Assembly (NCBI GenBank): GCA_002493865.1
Contig: DLAC01000010.1
Coordinates: forward strand, 1 to 64,000
Direction of reading: 5' to 3'
DNA: 64,000 nt
Source of the DNA: Caryophanales bacterium UBA7057
GTDB lineage: Bacteria > Bacillota_I > Bacilli_A > RF39 > UBA660
Position 1 is the first letter of the stretch, and the number at the start of each line of letters is the position of its first letter. Below the pieces are notes generated by a model. That model was not told the DNA's origin. It did not search any database and saw only the letters and a list, made by a program, of their open reading frames with translations. Of this stretch, positions 8,136 through 17,109 are shown piece after piece. Both the position numbers and the translations under genes were made by a program.

Positions 8136-10301
8136 ATGGCAAATAAACCATATATTTTTACGAAGGTGAAAGAAACGTATCAAGAAGAGGGATTCAAGCG
8201 ATTGATGGGGAAATCTATTTCTTATGTTAAGAAGAAAGCAACCTTTCATAAAGATAAAAAATGTTATAAAGACATCCTATTTATCAATGGCTGTACACTT
8301 CCTCATCCTTCTAGGTATCGTGTGGAACATCAAATTGAACAATTACTTGCGAATGGATTTACAGCGGATTCTGTTTTTTATGAACAACTTACTTTAGAAA
8401 TGGAGAAGTATTATCGAGGATTTATATTTTTTAGATGTCCCATTACAGATACAGTTCAACAATTTATTGATAAGGCAAAATCACAGAATAAGGTTGTATT
8501 TTATGATATTGACGATTTAGTGTTTGATAAATCTTATACGAAGACTATTAAACACTTGGATACTCTTGAAAAAGATGAACTTGATTTATATTATGATGGT
8601 GTTAAGAGAATGGGAGATACCTTAAAGAAATGCGATTATGCAATTACTACTACTCCTACCTTAGCACATGAGTTAGAAAAGTATGTGAAGGAGGTTTTCG
8701 TTAATCGAAACGTAGCCTCTGAAAAAATGGTTGAATTTTCATTAAGAGCAGTAAAAGAGGAAAAAAAAGAAAAAGATAAAGTAGTGATTGGTTATCTTAG
8801 TGGTAGTATTACGCATAATGCTGATTTTGAATTGATTATGTCTACAATTAAAAAGATTATGGATAAATATCCAAATGTATATTTAAAGGTTGTTGGTCTA
8901 TTAGATATACCGAAAACTTTAGAGGAGTATTCGAATCGAATTCTTTCTGTTCCTTTTATGTCTTGGATGCAGTTGCCTAACGTGATTGCCTCTCTTGATA
9001 TTAATTTAGCTCCACTTGAAGAAAGTATTTTTAATAAAGCAAAATCAGAAAATAAATGGGTAGAAGCAGCCTTATGTAAGGTTCCGACTGTAGCATCTAA
9101 CCTAGGAGCCTTTCATGAAATGATTCATGATGGTGAAGATGGTTTTTTATGCTCTACAGAAAAAGAGTGGTATCAAATATTAGAACAATTGATTCAAAAT
9201 AGGGACTTGAGAGAGCAGATAGGGAAGAATGCTTATCATCGGGTAATTAAAAATAATGTTACTACTTATACAGGGTATGAACTTACCAAATTTATAAATA
9301 GTCATCTTCCAAAAACAATTGCATTTGTTTTACCTACAACAAATATTAGTGGTGGAGTCAATGTGATTTTAAAACACTGCCATATTTTAAAGAGTCATGG
9401 TGTCAACGTTTTTATCATCAATTCGGATCATCCTAATAAAAATATAATTAATCAAGATGGAGAACTTGAGGTTATTTCCAATGTTACTGAAATGATTGAT
9501 GCAAATATTGATATGATGGTAGCATCTCTTTGGACCACCCTAAAATATATTTTAGAATATCCTAAGGTAAAGAAAAGAGCCTATTTGGTTCAAAATTTTG
9601 AAACAGATTTTATGAAGTATGGAGATTATAGTAAGTTTACAGCAAATTCTACATATAGTCACGATAATGTCCAATATATTACTATTTCTAAATGGTGTAA
9701 AAATTGGCTAGAGGAAAAATTCGAAAGAAAAGTGTCCTATATTCCAAATGGAATTCGACCAGAACAATTTCCATACAAAAAACGTAATTTTTCAGGAAAA
9801 ATAAAGATCTTAGTAGAAGGTAATAGTGATGATTATTACAAAAACGTAGATGAAAGCTTTAAAATTGTTGAAAAATTGGATAAAGAAAAATATGAAATTC
9901 ATTTTTTATCTTATCAAGGAACACCAAAAAAGTGGTATTATGTAGATAAGTTTATGCATCGTGTACCTCATGATAAGGTGGGAGAAGTTTACCAGAATGC
10001 GGATATTTTAATTAAATCCAGTATATTAGAAAGTTTTTCTTATCCCCCACTAGAAATGATGGCAACTGGTGGTACTTGTGTTGTAGTTCCTAATGATGGG
10101 AATGTAGAATACTTGAGTGATGGAGAGAACTGTTTGTTTTATGAAGCAGGTAATATTGATGAAGCAGTTGAAAAAATAGAAATGATTTCTAAAAACAAAA
10201 AATTAAGAGATCAATTAATTGAAAATGGTAAAAAAGTTGTAGAATCCAGAGATTGGAAAAAAATAGAAAATCAGATTATAGATGTATATATTGGAGAATA
10301 A
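8136..10301 (+). CDS. Two-domain glycosyltransferase (GT4, WsaF-like second half)
   Basis: A 721-residue protein with two tandem GT-B units. The first (about residues 45-390) starts with DILFINGCTLPHPSRYRVEHQ and contains the NLAPLEES and WVEAALCKVPTVASN motifs of family 4 transferases. The second (about residues 392-721) starts with IAFVLPTTNISGGVN and ends with the donor-binding segment SSILESFSYPPLEMMATGG. The second part resembles rhamnosyltransferases such as WsaF. Two linked transferases would add two successive residues, or alternate linkages, in a repeating unit. The ATG has an AGGAGG site. Both halves keep the glutamate-containing donor motifs, so both may be active; donor specificity is not readable. 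Confidence 0.85.
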   Translation: MANKPYIFTKVKETYQEEGFKRLMGKSISYVKKKATFHKDKKCYKDILFINGCTLPHPSRYRVEHQIEQLLANGFTADSVFYEQLTLEMEKYYRGFIFFRCPITDTVQQFIDKAKSQNKVVFYDIDDLVFDKSYTKTIKHLDTLEKDELDLYYDGVKRMGDTLKKCDYAITTTPTLAHELEKYVKEVFVNRNVASEKMVEFSLRAVKEEKKEKDKVVIGYLSGSITHNADFELIMSTIKKIMDKYPNVYLKVVGLLDIPKTLEEYSNRILSVPFMSWMQLPNVIASLDINLAPLEESIFNKAKSENKWVEAALCKVPTVASNLGAFHEMIHDGEDGFLCSTEKEWYQILEQLIQNRDLREQIGKNAYHRVIKNNVTTYTGYELTKFINSHLPKTIAFVLPTTNISGGVNVILKHCHILKSHGVNVFIINSDHPNKNIINQDGELEVISNVTEMIDANIDMMVASLWTTLKYILEYPKVKKRAYLVQNFETDFMKYGDYSKFTANSTYSHDNVQYITISKWCKNWLEEKFERKVSYIPNGIRPEQFPYKKRNFSGKIKILVEGNSDDYYKNVDESFKIVEKLDKEKYEIHFLSYQGTPKKWYYVDKFMHRVPHDKVGEVYQNADILIKSSILESFSYPPLEMMATGGTCVVVPNDGNVEYLSDGENCLFYEAGNIDEAVEKIEMISKNKKLRDQLIENGKKVVESRDWKKIENQIIDVYIGE

Positions 10302-10304
10302 AAT

Positions 10305-11714
10305 ATGAAAAATATGAATATAGAAAAGATATTTTTAGTTTTAGGATTTTTATTTGGTTGTTTATTTATTTATGTTATTCCACCTTTTCAGTCACCAGAT
10401 GAGGATAGCCATTTTAAAAAAGCCTATGCAATATCAGAGGGTCAGTTCTATGCTAGTTCCAATGGGAAAATTGCAGGATTAAAAATCCCTGATACCATGC
10501 ATGAATATATTGGACAAAAATTGGACATGATGGGAAATCGTGATTTAAAATATAGTTATACAGACTTTTATTATGATCAATTTCTTTCTTCTAATTTTTC
10601 TAGTCGGACCTTAAGAGAAGTCTCAACCTCTGGAACGACTCCCTTTGCTCATTTAATTCCTGCTACTGGGGTTTTATGTGCTAAGATTCTTTCTCCACTT
10701 TTTATAGATGGAACTCCTTCTACCTCTTTTATGTTATATTTTGCAAGGCTATTTTCATTATTATCTTATTTGATTATTGGTTATTTTGCTTTAAAGATCA
10801 CGCCAGTATTTAAGAAAAGTATGATGGCTATTCTACTTTTGCCAATGTCACTTTTCCTAGCCAGTATGGTTACTTATGATAACTTGTTGATTCCTATTTC
10901 CTTATTAGCAATTTCTTGCATTCTTAAACTTATTTACGATAAAAAGGAAATGTTTGATAAAAAATATTTTATTCTCTTTTGCATTATTGGATATCTTTTA
11001 TTAAATATTAAAGTAGTTTATTTTCCTCTTTTAGCATTGTTGCTATTTGTTCCGAAAGAAAAGTTTAAAAATCGTGATAAAAAAGAAAAAATCAAGACAT
11101 ATGTTAAAATCGGTGGAATCGTTATTTTCCTTACTATTTTGTTTAAAATACCTAATCTGTTTTTAGATGTAGAAGAAAGTTCTTCCTTGGCTTCTAAACA
11201 GTTAAACTTTTTATTGGGGCATCCATTTACTTATCTAAAAATTCTTTTATTAAATCTATTTCATCAATTTAGAATTCAACTAAGTTGGATGATAGGAACG
11301 TTTGGCTTACTAGATACTTCACTTCCCCCTTTATTTATTTTTATATCATTTATTAATTTAATTTTAACTTTTATTACGGATGCAATTTATGAAAAGATAA
11401 AAATTGGATATTTGCCAAAAATTGTGATTTTTGGAGTACTTGTTTTGTCAATTGTAGGAATGTATACTGCTATGTATATTGATTGGACCCCTCAAGTGCT
11501 TGGGGTAATTGGTGGAGATCAAATTACTGGAATTCAGGGTAGATATTTTTTACCGTTATTAATTTGCATTCCGATTCTATTTTCTAATAAAATATTTGAT
11601 AAGAATAAAAAAGTGTTAGAATTCTCAAAAAATTATTCTAATTGGGCTATAATTATTTTAAGTTCCTGTCTATTGATTAGTATTTTAGTAAGTATCACTA
11701 GGTTTTGGATATAA
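10305..11714 (+). CDS. DUF2142 family membrane protein
   Basis: The 469-residue protein has about ten membrane spans. Its first extracytoplasmic loop has PPFQSPDEDSHFKKAYAIS, the recognisable DUF2142 signature with conserved acidic residues, and it ends with an aromatic membrane helix. DUF2142 proteins occur in cell-surface glycan clusters and are thought to be GT-C enzymes or polymer-modifying proteins working outside the membrane. It starts 3 bases after the two-domain transferase, in the same operon. The donor would plausibly be the lipid-linked sugar produced by the next three genes; that link is inferred from gene order. Confidence 0.85.
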   Translation: MKNMNIEKIFLVLGFLFGCLFIYVIPPFQSPDEDSHFKKAYAISEGQFYASSNGKIAGLKIPDTMHEYIGQKLDMMGNRDLKYSYTDFYYDQFLSSNFSSRTLREVSTSGTTPFAHLIPATGVLCAKILSPLFIDGTPSTSFMLYFARLFSLLSYLIIGYFALKITPVFKKSMMAILLLPMSLFLASMVTYDNLLIPISLLAISCILKLIYDKKEMFDKKYFILFCIIGYLLLNIKVVYFPLLALLLFVPKEKFKNRDKKEKIKTYVKIGGIVIFLTILFKIPNLFLDVEESSSLASKQLNFLLGHPFTYLKILLLNLFHQFRIQLSWMIGTFGLLDTSLPPLFIFISFINLILTFITDAIYEKIKIGYLPKIVIFGVLVLSIVGMYTAMYIDWTPQVLGVIGGDQITGIQGRYFLPLLICIPILFSNKIFDKNKKVLEFSKNYSNWAIIILSSCLLISILVSITRFWI

Positions 11715-11727
11715 TGAGGTGAGGAGT

Positions 11728-12459
11728 ATGAGTCAAAGGATTTTATTAATCATCCCTGCATACAATGAAGAAAAGAATATTCAGAAAGTATATCGTAGTA
11801 TTATGGATTATAATAAAAAGAATAAAAGTCATTACGATTTAATTGTGATTAACGATGGATCTACGGATCAAACCAAAGAAATATTAGACAAAGAAAAGAT
11901 TCCACATATTCATTTAGTTCATAATTTAGGAATTGGTGGAGCAGTGCAAACTGGATATAAATATGCCCTTGAAAATGATTATGATATTGCCATCCAATTT
12001 GATGGGGATGGTCAACATGATGTTCAATATGTGAAAGACTTAATTCAACCTATTATCGATGGACAAGCCGACTTGGTAATTGGTTCAAGATTTCTGGATA
12101 AAAATTCCAGTAAGTTTAAATCTACTAAGATTCGTAGGGCTGGAATTCGCTGGATTTCTTTCTTAATTAAAGTCTTTACAGGTAGAAAAATCACTGATAC
12201 TACGAGTGGCTTTCGGGCAGCAAATCGTGAAATCATTTCATGTTTTGCTTTCGATTATCCATCTGATTCTCCTGAACCTTCTTCATTTGTTTCGATTGCC
12301 AAAAAGGGATATCGTACGATGGAAGTTCCTGTTTCTATGAATGAACGTGAGGGTGGTGTTTCCTCAGTGACTAGTCATTTTTGGAAACCAATTTATTATA
12401 TGGTAAATGTCAGTTTATCTATTATTATTACTTGTTTAAAAAATAGGAGGGATCATTAG
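11728..12459 (+). CDS. Polyprenyl-phosphate glycosyltransferase (DPM1-like GT2)
   Basis: This enzyme of 243 residues makes a lipid-linked sugar from a nucleotide sugar and undecaprenyl phosphate. It has LLIIPAYNEEKNI, LIVINDGSTDQT, HNLGIGGAVQTGYKYA, the DGDGQHD metal motif and VIGSRFLD, all standard for DPM1-like enzymes. There is no long C-terminal membrane domain. I start it at the ATG at 11728, which is preceded by GAGGTGAGG; a GTG 9 bases upstream is unlikely. Its stop touches the ATG of a DUF2304 gene, and an SMR-like gene follows, a combination typical of lipid-sugar synthesis and flipping units. Confidence 0.9.
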   Translation: MSQRILLIIPAYNEEKNIQKVYRSIMDYNKKNKSHYDLIVINDGSTDQTKEILDKEKIPHIHLVHNLGIGGAVQTGYKYALENDYDIAIQFDGDGQHDVQYVKDLIQPIIDGQADLVIGSRFLDKNSSKFKSTKIRRAGIRWISFLIKVFTGRKITDTTSGFRAANREIISCFAFDYPSDSPEPSSFVSIAKKGYRTMEVPVSMNEREGGVSSVTSHFWKPIYYMVNVSLSIIITCLKNRRDH

Positions 12460-12816
12460 ATGGAAATGCGTTTAAGATTGATTTTAGCAGCAGTCATCTT
12501 TCTATTTGTATTAGTAATAATTAATTTCATCAAAAAAGATAATATTAGTTTAAAATATTCTTTGATTTGGTTAATTAGCGGAATTTCTATGATTGTTGCT
12601 ACTATGATTCCTAATTTTCTAGAAGGAATGAGTCATTTTTTAGGATTTGAATTAGTATCTAATATGATTTTTATGATTGCTATTATTATTTTACTGATGA
12701 TCTGTTTTTCATTTACAATTATTGTATCTAGGCAGACACAGAAAATTAAGTTACTGATTCAAGAGGTTTCTATATTGAAAAATAGAGTCGAAAAGTTAGA
12801 AAAGGAGACAAAGTAG
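12460..12816 (+). CDS. DUF2304 family small membrane protein
   Basis: The 118-residue protein has three hydrophobic segments (residues about 5-24, 30-50 and 65-90) followed by a short basic, coiled-coil-like tail (SILKNRVEKLEKE). This size and layout fit DUF2304, small proteins regularly encoded next to DPM1-like glycosyltransferases. The function is unproven; it may anchor or assist the soluble transferase encoded immediately upstream, whose stop codon precedes this ATG with no spacing. AGGAGG stands 9 bases before the start. Confidence 0.75.
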   Translation: MEMRLRLILAAVIFLFVLVIINFIKKDNISLKYSLIWLISGISMIVATMIPNFLEGMSHFLGFELVSNMIFMIAIIILLMICFSFTIIVSRQTQKIKLLIQEVSILKNRVEKLEKETK

Positions 12817-12817
12817 T

Positions 12818-13168
12818 ATGAAAATTGCATTGACGGTTATTTATATTTGTTTAACTACCCTTGGGATATTTTTAATGAAGTTAGGTGGAAATTCCTTATC
12901 TTTAACATTTCATCATGGAATTAATTTTAAAATTGGATTCGTAACACTCCTTGGATTTTTATCTTATCTTTGTAGTTTTCTATTGTGGCAAAGACTGGTC
13001 GTTAGTTTTGACTTAAGTTATATTGTTCCAATTACAACTGGGATTACTCAACTCGTAATTTTATTGATTGGTATTTTATTTTTCAAGGAACAAATAAATA
13101 CGGTCGGAATTATTGGGGTTTTATTTGTCATCTTGGGAGTAGTTTTAATGACAATTGGTAAGAGGTAA
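12818..13168 (+). CDS. SMR/EamA-type small transporter (ArnE/F-like)
   Basis: This 116-residue protein has four membrane helices with the small-multidrug-resistance fold layout, including an internal PITTGITQLVILLIG stretch and a closing GIIGVLFVILGVVLMT helix typical of EamA/SMR proteins. Placed after a polyprenyl-phosphate glycosyltransferase and DUF2304, it most likely flips the lipid-linked monosaccharide to the outer face, like the ArnE/ArnF pair. It starts one base after the preceding stop, with AAAGGAG upstream. A drug-efflux role is possible but the context argues against it. Confidence 0.75.
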   Translation: MKIALTVIYICLTTLGIFLMKLGGNSLSLTFHHGINFKIGFVTLLGFLSYLCSFLLWQRLVVSFDLSYIVPITTGITQLVILLIGILFFKEQINTVGIIGVLFVILGVVLMTIGKR

Positions 13169-13171
13169 TAT

Positions 13172-13924
13172 ATGAAGATTACATTAATTACGGTTTGTTT
13201 TAATTCTGAATCTACGATTCAAGATACATTAGAGTCTGTATTAAACCAAACTTCTAAAAACTATGAATACTTAATTATCGATGGAAAAAGTAAGGATCGG
13301 ACAATGGAAATTGTAAAGGAGTATGAACCAAAATTTAAAGGAAAACTGAAATGGATTTCTGAAAAAGACCAAGGACTTTATGATGCAATGAATAAGGGAA
13401 TTGGTTTAGCTTCCGGCGACATTATAGGAATTTTGAACTCTGATGATATTTTTTCTAATCCCAAGACATTAGAAACAATTGAGAAGACCTTTCTTAAAAA
13501 TCATTGTGATGGAACTTATTCGGATTTAGAAATTCGTGATGCGAAATTAGAGAAAGTAGTACGGAAGTTTATTGCCAAAAAGGGAAATTATAAGTTTGGG
13601 TGGTACCCACCTCATCCAACACTTTACTTGAAAAGGGAAGTATATCAAAAGCATGGATTATATAATCAAGAATATCGGATTGCTGCCGATTATGATTTTA
13701 TGTTGCGGGTTATGAAGGATATCTCCGTTCATTTATCTTATATACCTAAAACACTAATTTATATGCGTAGTGGTGGTGCGAGTACAGATGGTATTGGTGG
13801 ATATTATAAAAGTTTTAAAGAATCATTTCATGTTTTAAAGAAAAATCAGATTCATTTTCCTTTCATTGTAAATAGTATTCGCGGATTTAAAATTATTTTA
13901 CAATCATTTTGTTATAAAAAGTAA
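13172..13924 (+). CDS. Glycosyltransferase family 2 (WcaA-like)
   Basis: This 250-residue GT2 enzyme begins with ITLITVCFNSESTIQDTLES and has YLIIDGKSKDRT, a SEKDQGLYDAMNKGIGLASG stretch and the ILNSDDIF metal-binding motif, a pattern seen in colanic-acid and O-antigen transferases. The PPHPTLYLKREVY and AADYDFMLR segments near residues 150-180 are the usual acceptor-side motifs. It is the last gene of the long glycan operon; 58 AT-rich bases separate it from the helicase gene. Sugar and linkage are unknown. Confidence 0.87.
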   Translation: MKITLITVCFNSESTIQDTLESVLNQTSKNYEYLIIDGKSKDRTMEIVKEYEPKFKGKLKWISEKDQGLYDAMNKGIGLASGDIIGILNSDDIFSNPKTLETIEKTFLKNHCDGTYSDLEIRDAKLEKVVRKFIAKKGNYKFGWYPPHPTLYLKREVYQKHGLYNQEYRIAADYDFMLRVMKDISVHLSYIPKTLIYMRSGGASTDGIGGYYKSFKESFHVLKKNQIHFPFIVNSIRGFKIILQSFCYKK

Positions 13925-13982
13925 ATAACAATTTAGTTAAATTATGAATCTTCTCGGTATGATATAATCGGGGAGTTTTTTT

Positions 13983-15476
13983 ATGATAGAAGATTTATTA
14001 AATGATATTGATGGACATTCTTTAGATTTAGAACAAAGAAGGGTAGTGTTAGATGAATCTAATTTTCTTTTAGTAGTGGCTTCTGCTGGTAGTGGGAAAA
14101 CATTAACAATTCTTGGGAAAATTCGCTATTTAATTGAAATCAAGAAAATAAAGCCAGAAGAAATCCTATGCCTTTCTTTTACGAATGATACTGTTTCTAA
14201 TTTAAAAAATAAATTATGGGAAAACTATCATTATATGGTTCCTGTTTACACATTTCATAAACTGTCTTTAGAGATTCTAAAGGGTGACTCTTTTTCCATT
14301 GCTCCTTCTGATTATTTAAACTATACTACTCATGAATATTTTGAAGGAGTAATTTTTGCTTATCCGAAATTAATTCGATGGTTATTATTTTATTTTCATA
14401 AAAATCCATTTTGCTTAAAGGGTTACAATGATTTAAAGAATGGGTTTGAATTTCAAGAATTTATTCGAGAACTAATCTTTATTATGAGTAAATTGAAAAC
14501 TGAAGGAATTTCCAAAGAACAATTGATTTGTAGGAGAATCTTTTCTTGGAAGGAAAGGTTTTTACGAAAGCTACTTTATGTATTATTTCTAGAGTATGAG
14601 GTAGAATTACGATCTCAGAATTTCATTGATTTTGATGATATGATTTCACTTGCGACTACCAAAGTAAATACAAGAGTTTCTTTCAAATACCGCTATATTT
14701 TAATTGATGAATACCAGGATACTTCCAATATTCGTTTTTCTTTGATTCAAGCTATTCAAGAAAAAACGGGTGCTAAGTTGATGGCGGTAGGGGATGATTT
14801 TCAATCCATCTACCGCTTTAGTGGGTGTAACTTGGATTTGTTTATTAAGTTTTCAAATTATTTTCAGGGTGCAAAACTTTTGAAATTAGAGAATACCTAT
14901 CGAAATAGTCAGGAATTAATTGATATTGCAGGAAACTTTATTTTAAAAAATAAAAATCAATTACGAAAGGAATTGAAATCATCTAAGAGTGAATCTCATC
15001 CTATTAAAATCGTTTATTATCGTAATGAAAAGGATACATTTGTATCATTAATAGAAAAATTATATAGTGAAGGTAGACGTAAAATTATGATTTTAGGAAG
15101 GAACAATCGGGATATTTATTTTGTCCTTTCTAACTGTTTTCTTTATCAAGATGGAAATGTTATTTGGGAATCTCATCCGGATTTATATCTATATTATAAA
15201 ACAATTCATCGATCTAAGGGACTAGAAGAGGAAACAGTAATTCTTGTTCATTTAGAGAATGTGGAAAATGGACTCCCTAATCTTAGAAAGGAATCTAGAA
15301 TTGTTTCCTCACTTTTTCCAATCCATGATTTTTATCCTTATAGTGAAGAACGTAGACTCTTTTACGTAGCCTTAACTAGAACGAAACAGGATATCTATTT
15401 ACTTGCATCAAAAGAAAATCCTTCTATATTCGTTTTAGAACTTCAAAAAATAATGAAACAAAAAAAGAAAAGATGA
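13983..15476 (+). CDS. Compact UvrD/Rep-type superfamily 1 helicase
   Basis: The 497-residue protein keeps the superfamily 1A helicase motifs in order: Walker A ASAGSGKT (residues 33-40), ILCLSFTND (Ia), LIDEYQDTSN (II), AVGDDFQSIYRFSGC (III), LENTYRNSQELI (IV), TIHRSKGLEEETV (V) and RRLFYVALTRTK (VI). Typical UvrD, Rep or PcrA proteins are 650-750 residues; here the accessory 2B region and C-terminal tail are largely missing, so it is a small variant that probably unwinds or translocates on single-stranded DNA in a specialised repair role. A TATAAT precedes the gene in the short gap after the glycan operon. It ends with TGA. Confidence 0.87.
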   Translation: MIEDLLNDIDGHSLDLEQRRVVLDESNFLLVVASAGSGKTLTILGKIRYLIEIKKIKPEEILCLSFTNDTVSNLKNKLWENYHYMVPVYTFHKLSLEILKGDSFSIAPSDYLNYTTHEYFEGVIFAYPKLIRWLLFYFHKNPFCLKGYNDLKNGFEFQEFIRELIFIMSKLKTEGISKEQLICRRIFSWKERFLRKLLYVLFLEYEVELRSQNFIDFDDMISLATTKVNTRVSFKYRYILIDEYQDTSNIRFSLIQAIQEKTGAKLMAVGDDFQSIYRFSGCNLDLFIKFSNYFQGAKLLKLENTYRNSQELIDIAGNFILKNKNQLRKELKSSKSESHPIKIVYYRNEKDTFVSLIEKLYSEGRRKIMILGRNNRDIYFVLSNCFLYQDGNVIWESHPDLYLYYKTIHRSKGLEEETVILVHLENVENGLPNLRKESRIVSSLFPIHDFYPYSEERRLFYVALTRTKQDIYLLASKENPSIFVLELQKIMKQKKKR

Positions 15477-15624
15477 ATTTTAAGAATTTCTTAAGGGAAA
15501 ATTTAAAATTCGATTCCTATTTCTATTTAAATTTTTAAAAAGTATAGTTTTTCCATTTTTTTAAATTTTTTCTTTCTAATAATATGGTATACTGTAATTA
15601 ATAAGAAAATGAAAGGAGCTTTTT

Positions 15625-16422
15625 ATGGAAAAGTTAGAAGGAAAAGTAGCGATTGTGACTGGTGGCGCTATGGGAAATGGCTTAGGAATCGTAAAAGTAT
15701 TTTTACGTCATCAAGCACAGGTTGTAATTTTAGATTATTCAGAGGAATTAAATCAAACACTAGATTCCCTACATCAAGAATATCCAAATCAAGTGATAGA
15801 AGGATATGTAGTAGATATTCGTGATAGAGAAAAAGTTCAATCTATCTGTTGCAAAGTTTATGAAAAATATGGTCATATTGATATTTTAGTAAATAATGCA
15901 GGAGTTGCTAGATTAGAGACATTTGAGAATATGTCAGATGAAGTGAGAGATTTTCATTTTGATATTAACATTAAAGGGACTTGGAATGTTACAAAGGCTG
16001 TGGTTCCTTATATGAAGAAAAATTCTTCTTCCTCTATTGTCAATTTATCAAGTGTTACAGGTCCTATGGTTGCCGATAGTGGAGAAGTTGCTTATGCGAC
16101 AACGAAAGCAGCACTCATTGGATTTACGAAAGGCTTAGCCATGGAATTAGTCAATGATCATATTCGAGTAAATGCTATTATGCCTGGATATATTCATACA
16201 CCTATGGTAGATGGAATTGCGAAGGATACGAATGCCTCTAATCCAAAAGAAGTCATTGACGGCATTGCTATGGGTATTCCGATGAAGCGACTTGGAACGA
16301 TTGAAGAATTGGGAGAACTTGCAGCCTTTTTAGCGAGTGAAGAGTCTTCTTACATTACCGGTCAAGGGATTGTGATTGATGGTGGTTCCACTCTTCCTGA
16401 AACGATGAGTGTAGGAGTCTAA
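15625..16422 (+). CDS. ucpA: SDR family oxidoreductase, UcpA-like
   Basis: The 265-residue protein is a classical short-chain dehydrogenase: cofactor motif TGGAMGNGLG near residue 12, NNAG near residue 92, catalytic Ser in LSSVTG and YATTK for the Tyr/Lys pair. The stretches FENMSDEVRDFHFDINIKG, MVADSGE and the ending DGGSTLPETMSVGV closely follow the E. coli UcpA pattern as I recall it. The substrate of UcpA is not firmly known. The gene has a strong AAAGGAG site and a TATACT box 31 bases before the start. The deformylase-like gene follows at once, and the pair ends in a terminator. Confidence 0.85.
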   Translation: MEKLEGKVAIVTGGAMGNGLGIVKVFLRHQAQVVILDYSEELNQTLDSLHQEYPNQVIEGYVVDIRDREKVQSICCKVYEKYGHIDILVNNAGVARLETFENMSDEVRDFHFDINIKGTWNVTKAVVPYMKKNSSSSIVNLSSVTGPMVADSGEVAYATTKAALIGFTKGLAMELVNDHIRVNAIMPGYIHTPMVDGIAKDTNASNPKEVIDGIAMGIPMKRLGTIEELGELAAFLASEESSYITGQGIVIDGGSTLPETMSVGV

Positions 16423-16425
16423 TTG

Positions 16426-17010
16426 ATGGAAAAAGAGCCTACTTGGGAAGTAGAAGAAATTACAATTGAAAATAATGAACCATATTTGAGACAAAGATCT
16501 AAAGAAGTAGATTTTAATGATACCTCTTATTTAGATGATATCAAAAAATTAGAATACTACTGTACTCATAATCGTGTATTTGCGATGGCTTCCGTTCAAA
16601 TTGGCATTCCTAAAAGAATTATCTATTTAAAAGTTACTACTCTTGATGAAAGTAAATATGATGATATGAATTATAACGAAAGAAGAGTATTTATTAATCC
16701 AGTGATTTTAAATCGGAGGGGATGTACTCGTTATCTAGAGTCATGCGCAAGTTGTTTAGATTATGCAGGCGTTGTAGAACGTCCTTACGAAGTAGAAGTA
16801 GAGTATTATAAAGAAGACGGGACGAAAGTAAAAGAAGTTTTAGAAGGATTTATTTCTACTGTGTTTTCTCATGAGTATGATCACTTAAATGGAGTGCTTC
16901 ATATGGATATTGCCAAAGAGTTAAAGTGGATGGACGTTGAGGAAAGAAAAAAATATCGAGAAGAGCATCCTTACGAAATTCTTAATAAAGATGAAAATTT
17001 TGATTCATAG
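16426..17010 (+). CDS. Peptide deformylase-like protein with altered motifs
   Basis: The 194-residue protein has the peptide deformylase fold markers, but only motif 3 is canonical: FSHEYDHLNG contains the HExxH zinc site. Motif 2, normally EGCLS, reads ESCAS; the metal-binding cysteine remains but Gly and Leu are changed. Motif 1, normally GxGxAAxQ, reads VFAMASVQ, keeping only part of the loop and the Gln. It may be a second deformylase of reduced or shifted specificity; the housekeeping enzyme is probably elsewhere. I use the ATG at 16426 because AGGAG lies 8 bases before it; a TTG sits 3 bases upstream. It is co-transcribed with the UcpA-like gene. Confidence 0.75.
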   Translation: MEKEPTWEVEEITIENNEPYLRQRSKEVDFNDTSYLDDIKKLEYYCTHNRVFAMASVQIGIPKRIIYLKVTTLDESKYDDMNYNERRVFINPVILNRRGCTRYLESCASCLDYAGVVERPYEVEVEYYKEDGTKVKEVLEGFISTVFSHEYDHLNGVLHMDIAKELKWMDVEERKKYREEHPYEILNKDENFDS

Positions 17011-17013
17011 ATG

Positions 17014-17045
17014 AAAGAGAAAATGAATTTTTTCTCTTTTGTTTT
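17014..17045 (+). terminator. Rho-independent terminator of the ucpA/def-like operon
   Basis: AAAGAGAAA pairs with TTTCTCTTT around a short loop just after the stop codon, and a T-rich stretch follows. The stem is AT-rich and of moderate strength. Confidence 0.6.
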
Positions 17046-17056
17046 GCACTAACTAA

Positions 17057-17085
17057 TTGAGTTTTTTCTATAATTATTATATAAT
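17057..17085 (+). promoter_or_regulatory. SigA promoter of phosphoketolase
   Basis: TTGAGT (17057-17062) and TATAAT (17080-17085) are 17 bases apart and lie 24 bases before the ATG at 17110. Confidence 0.75.
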
Positions 17086-17109
17086 TTAATTATAATAAAG
17101 GAGAGGAAC

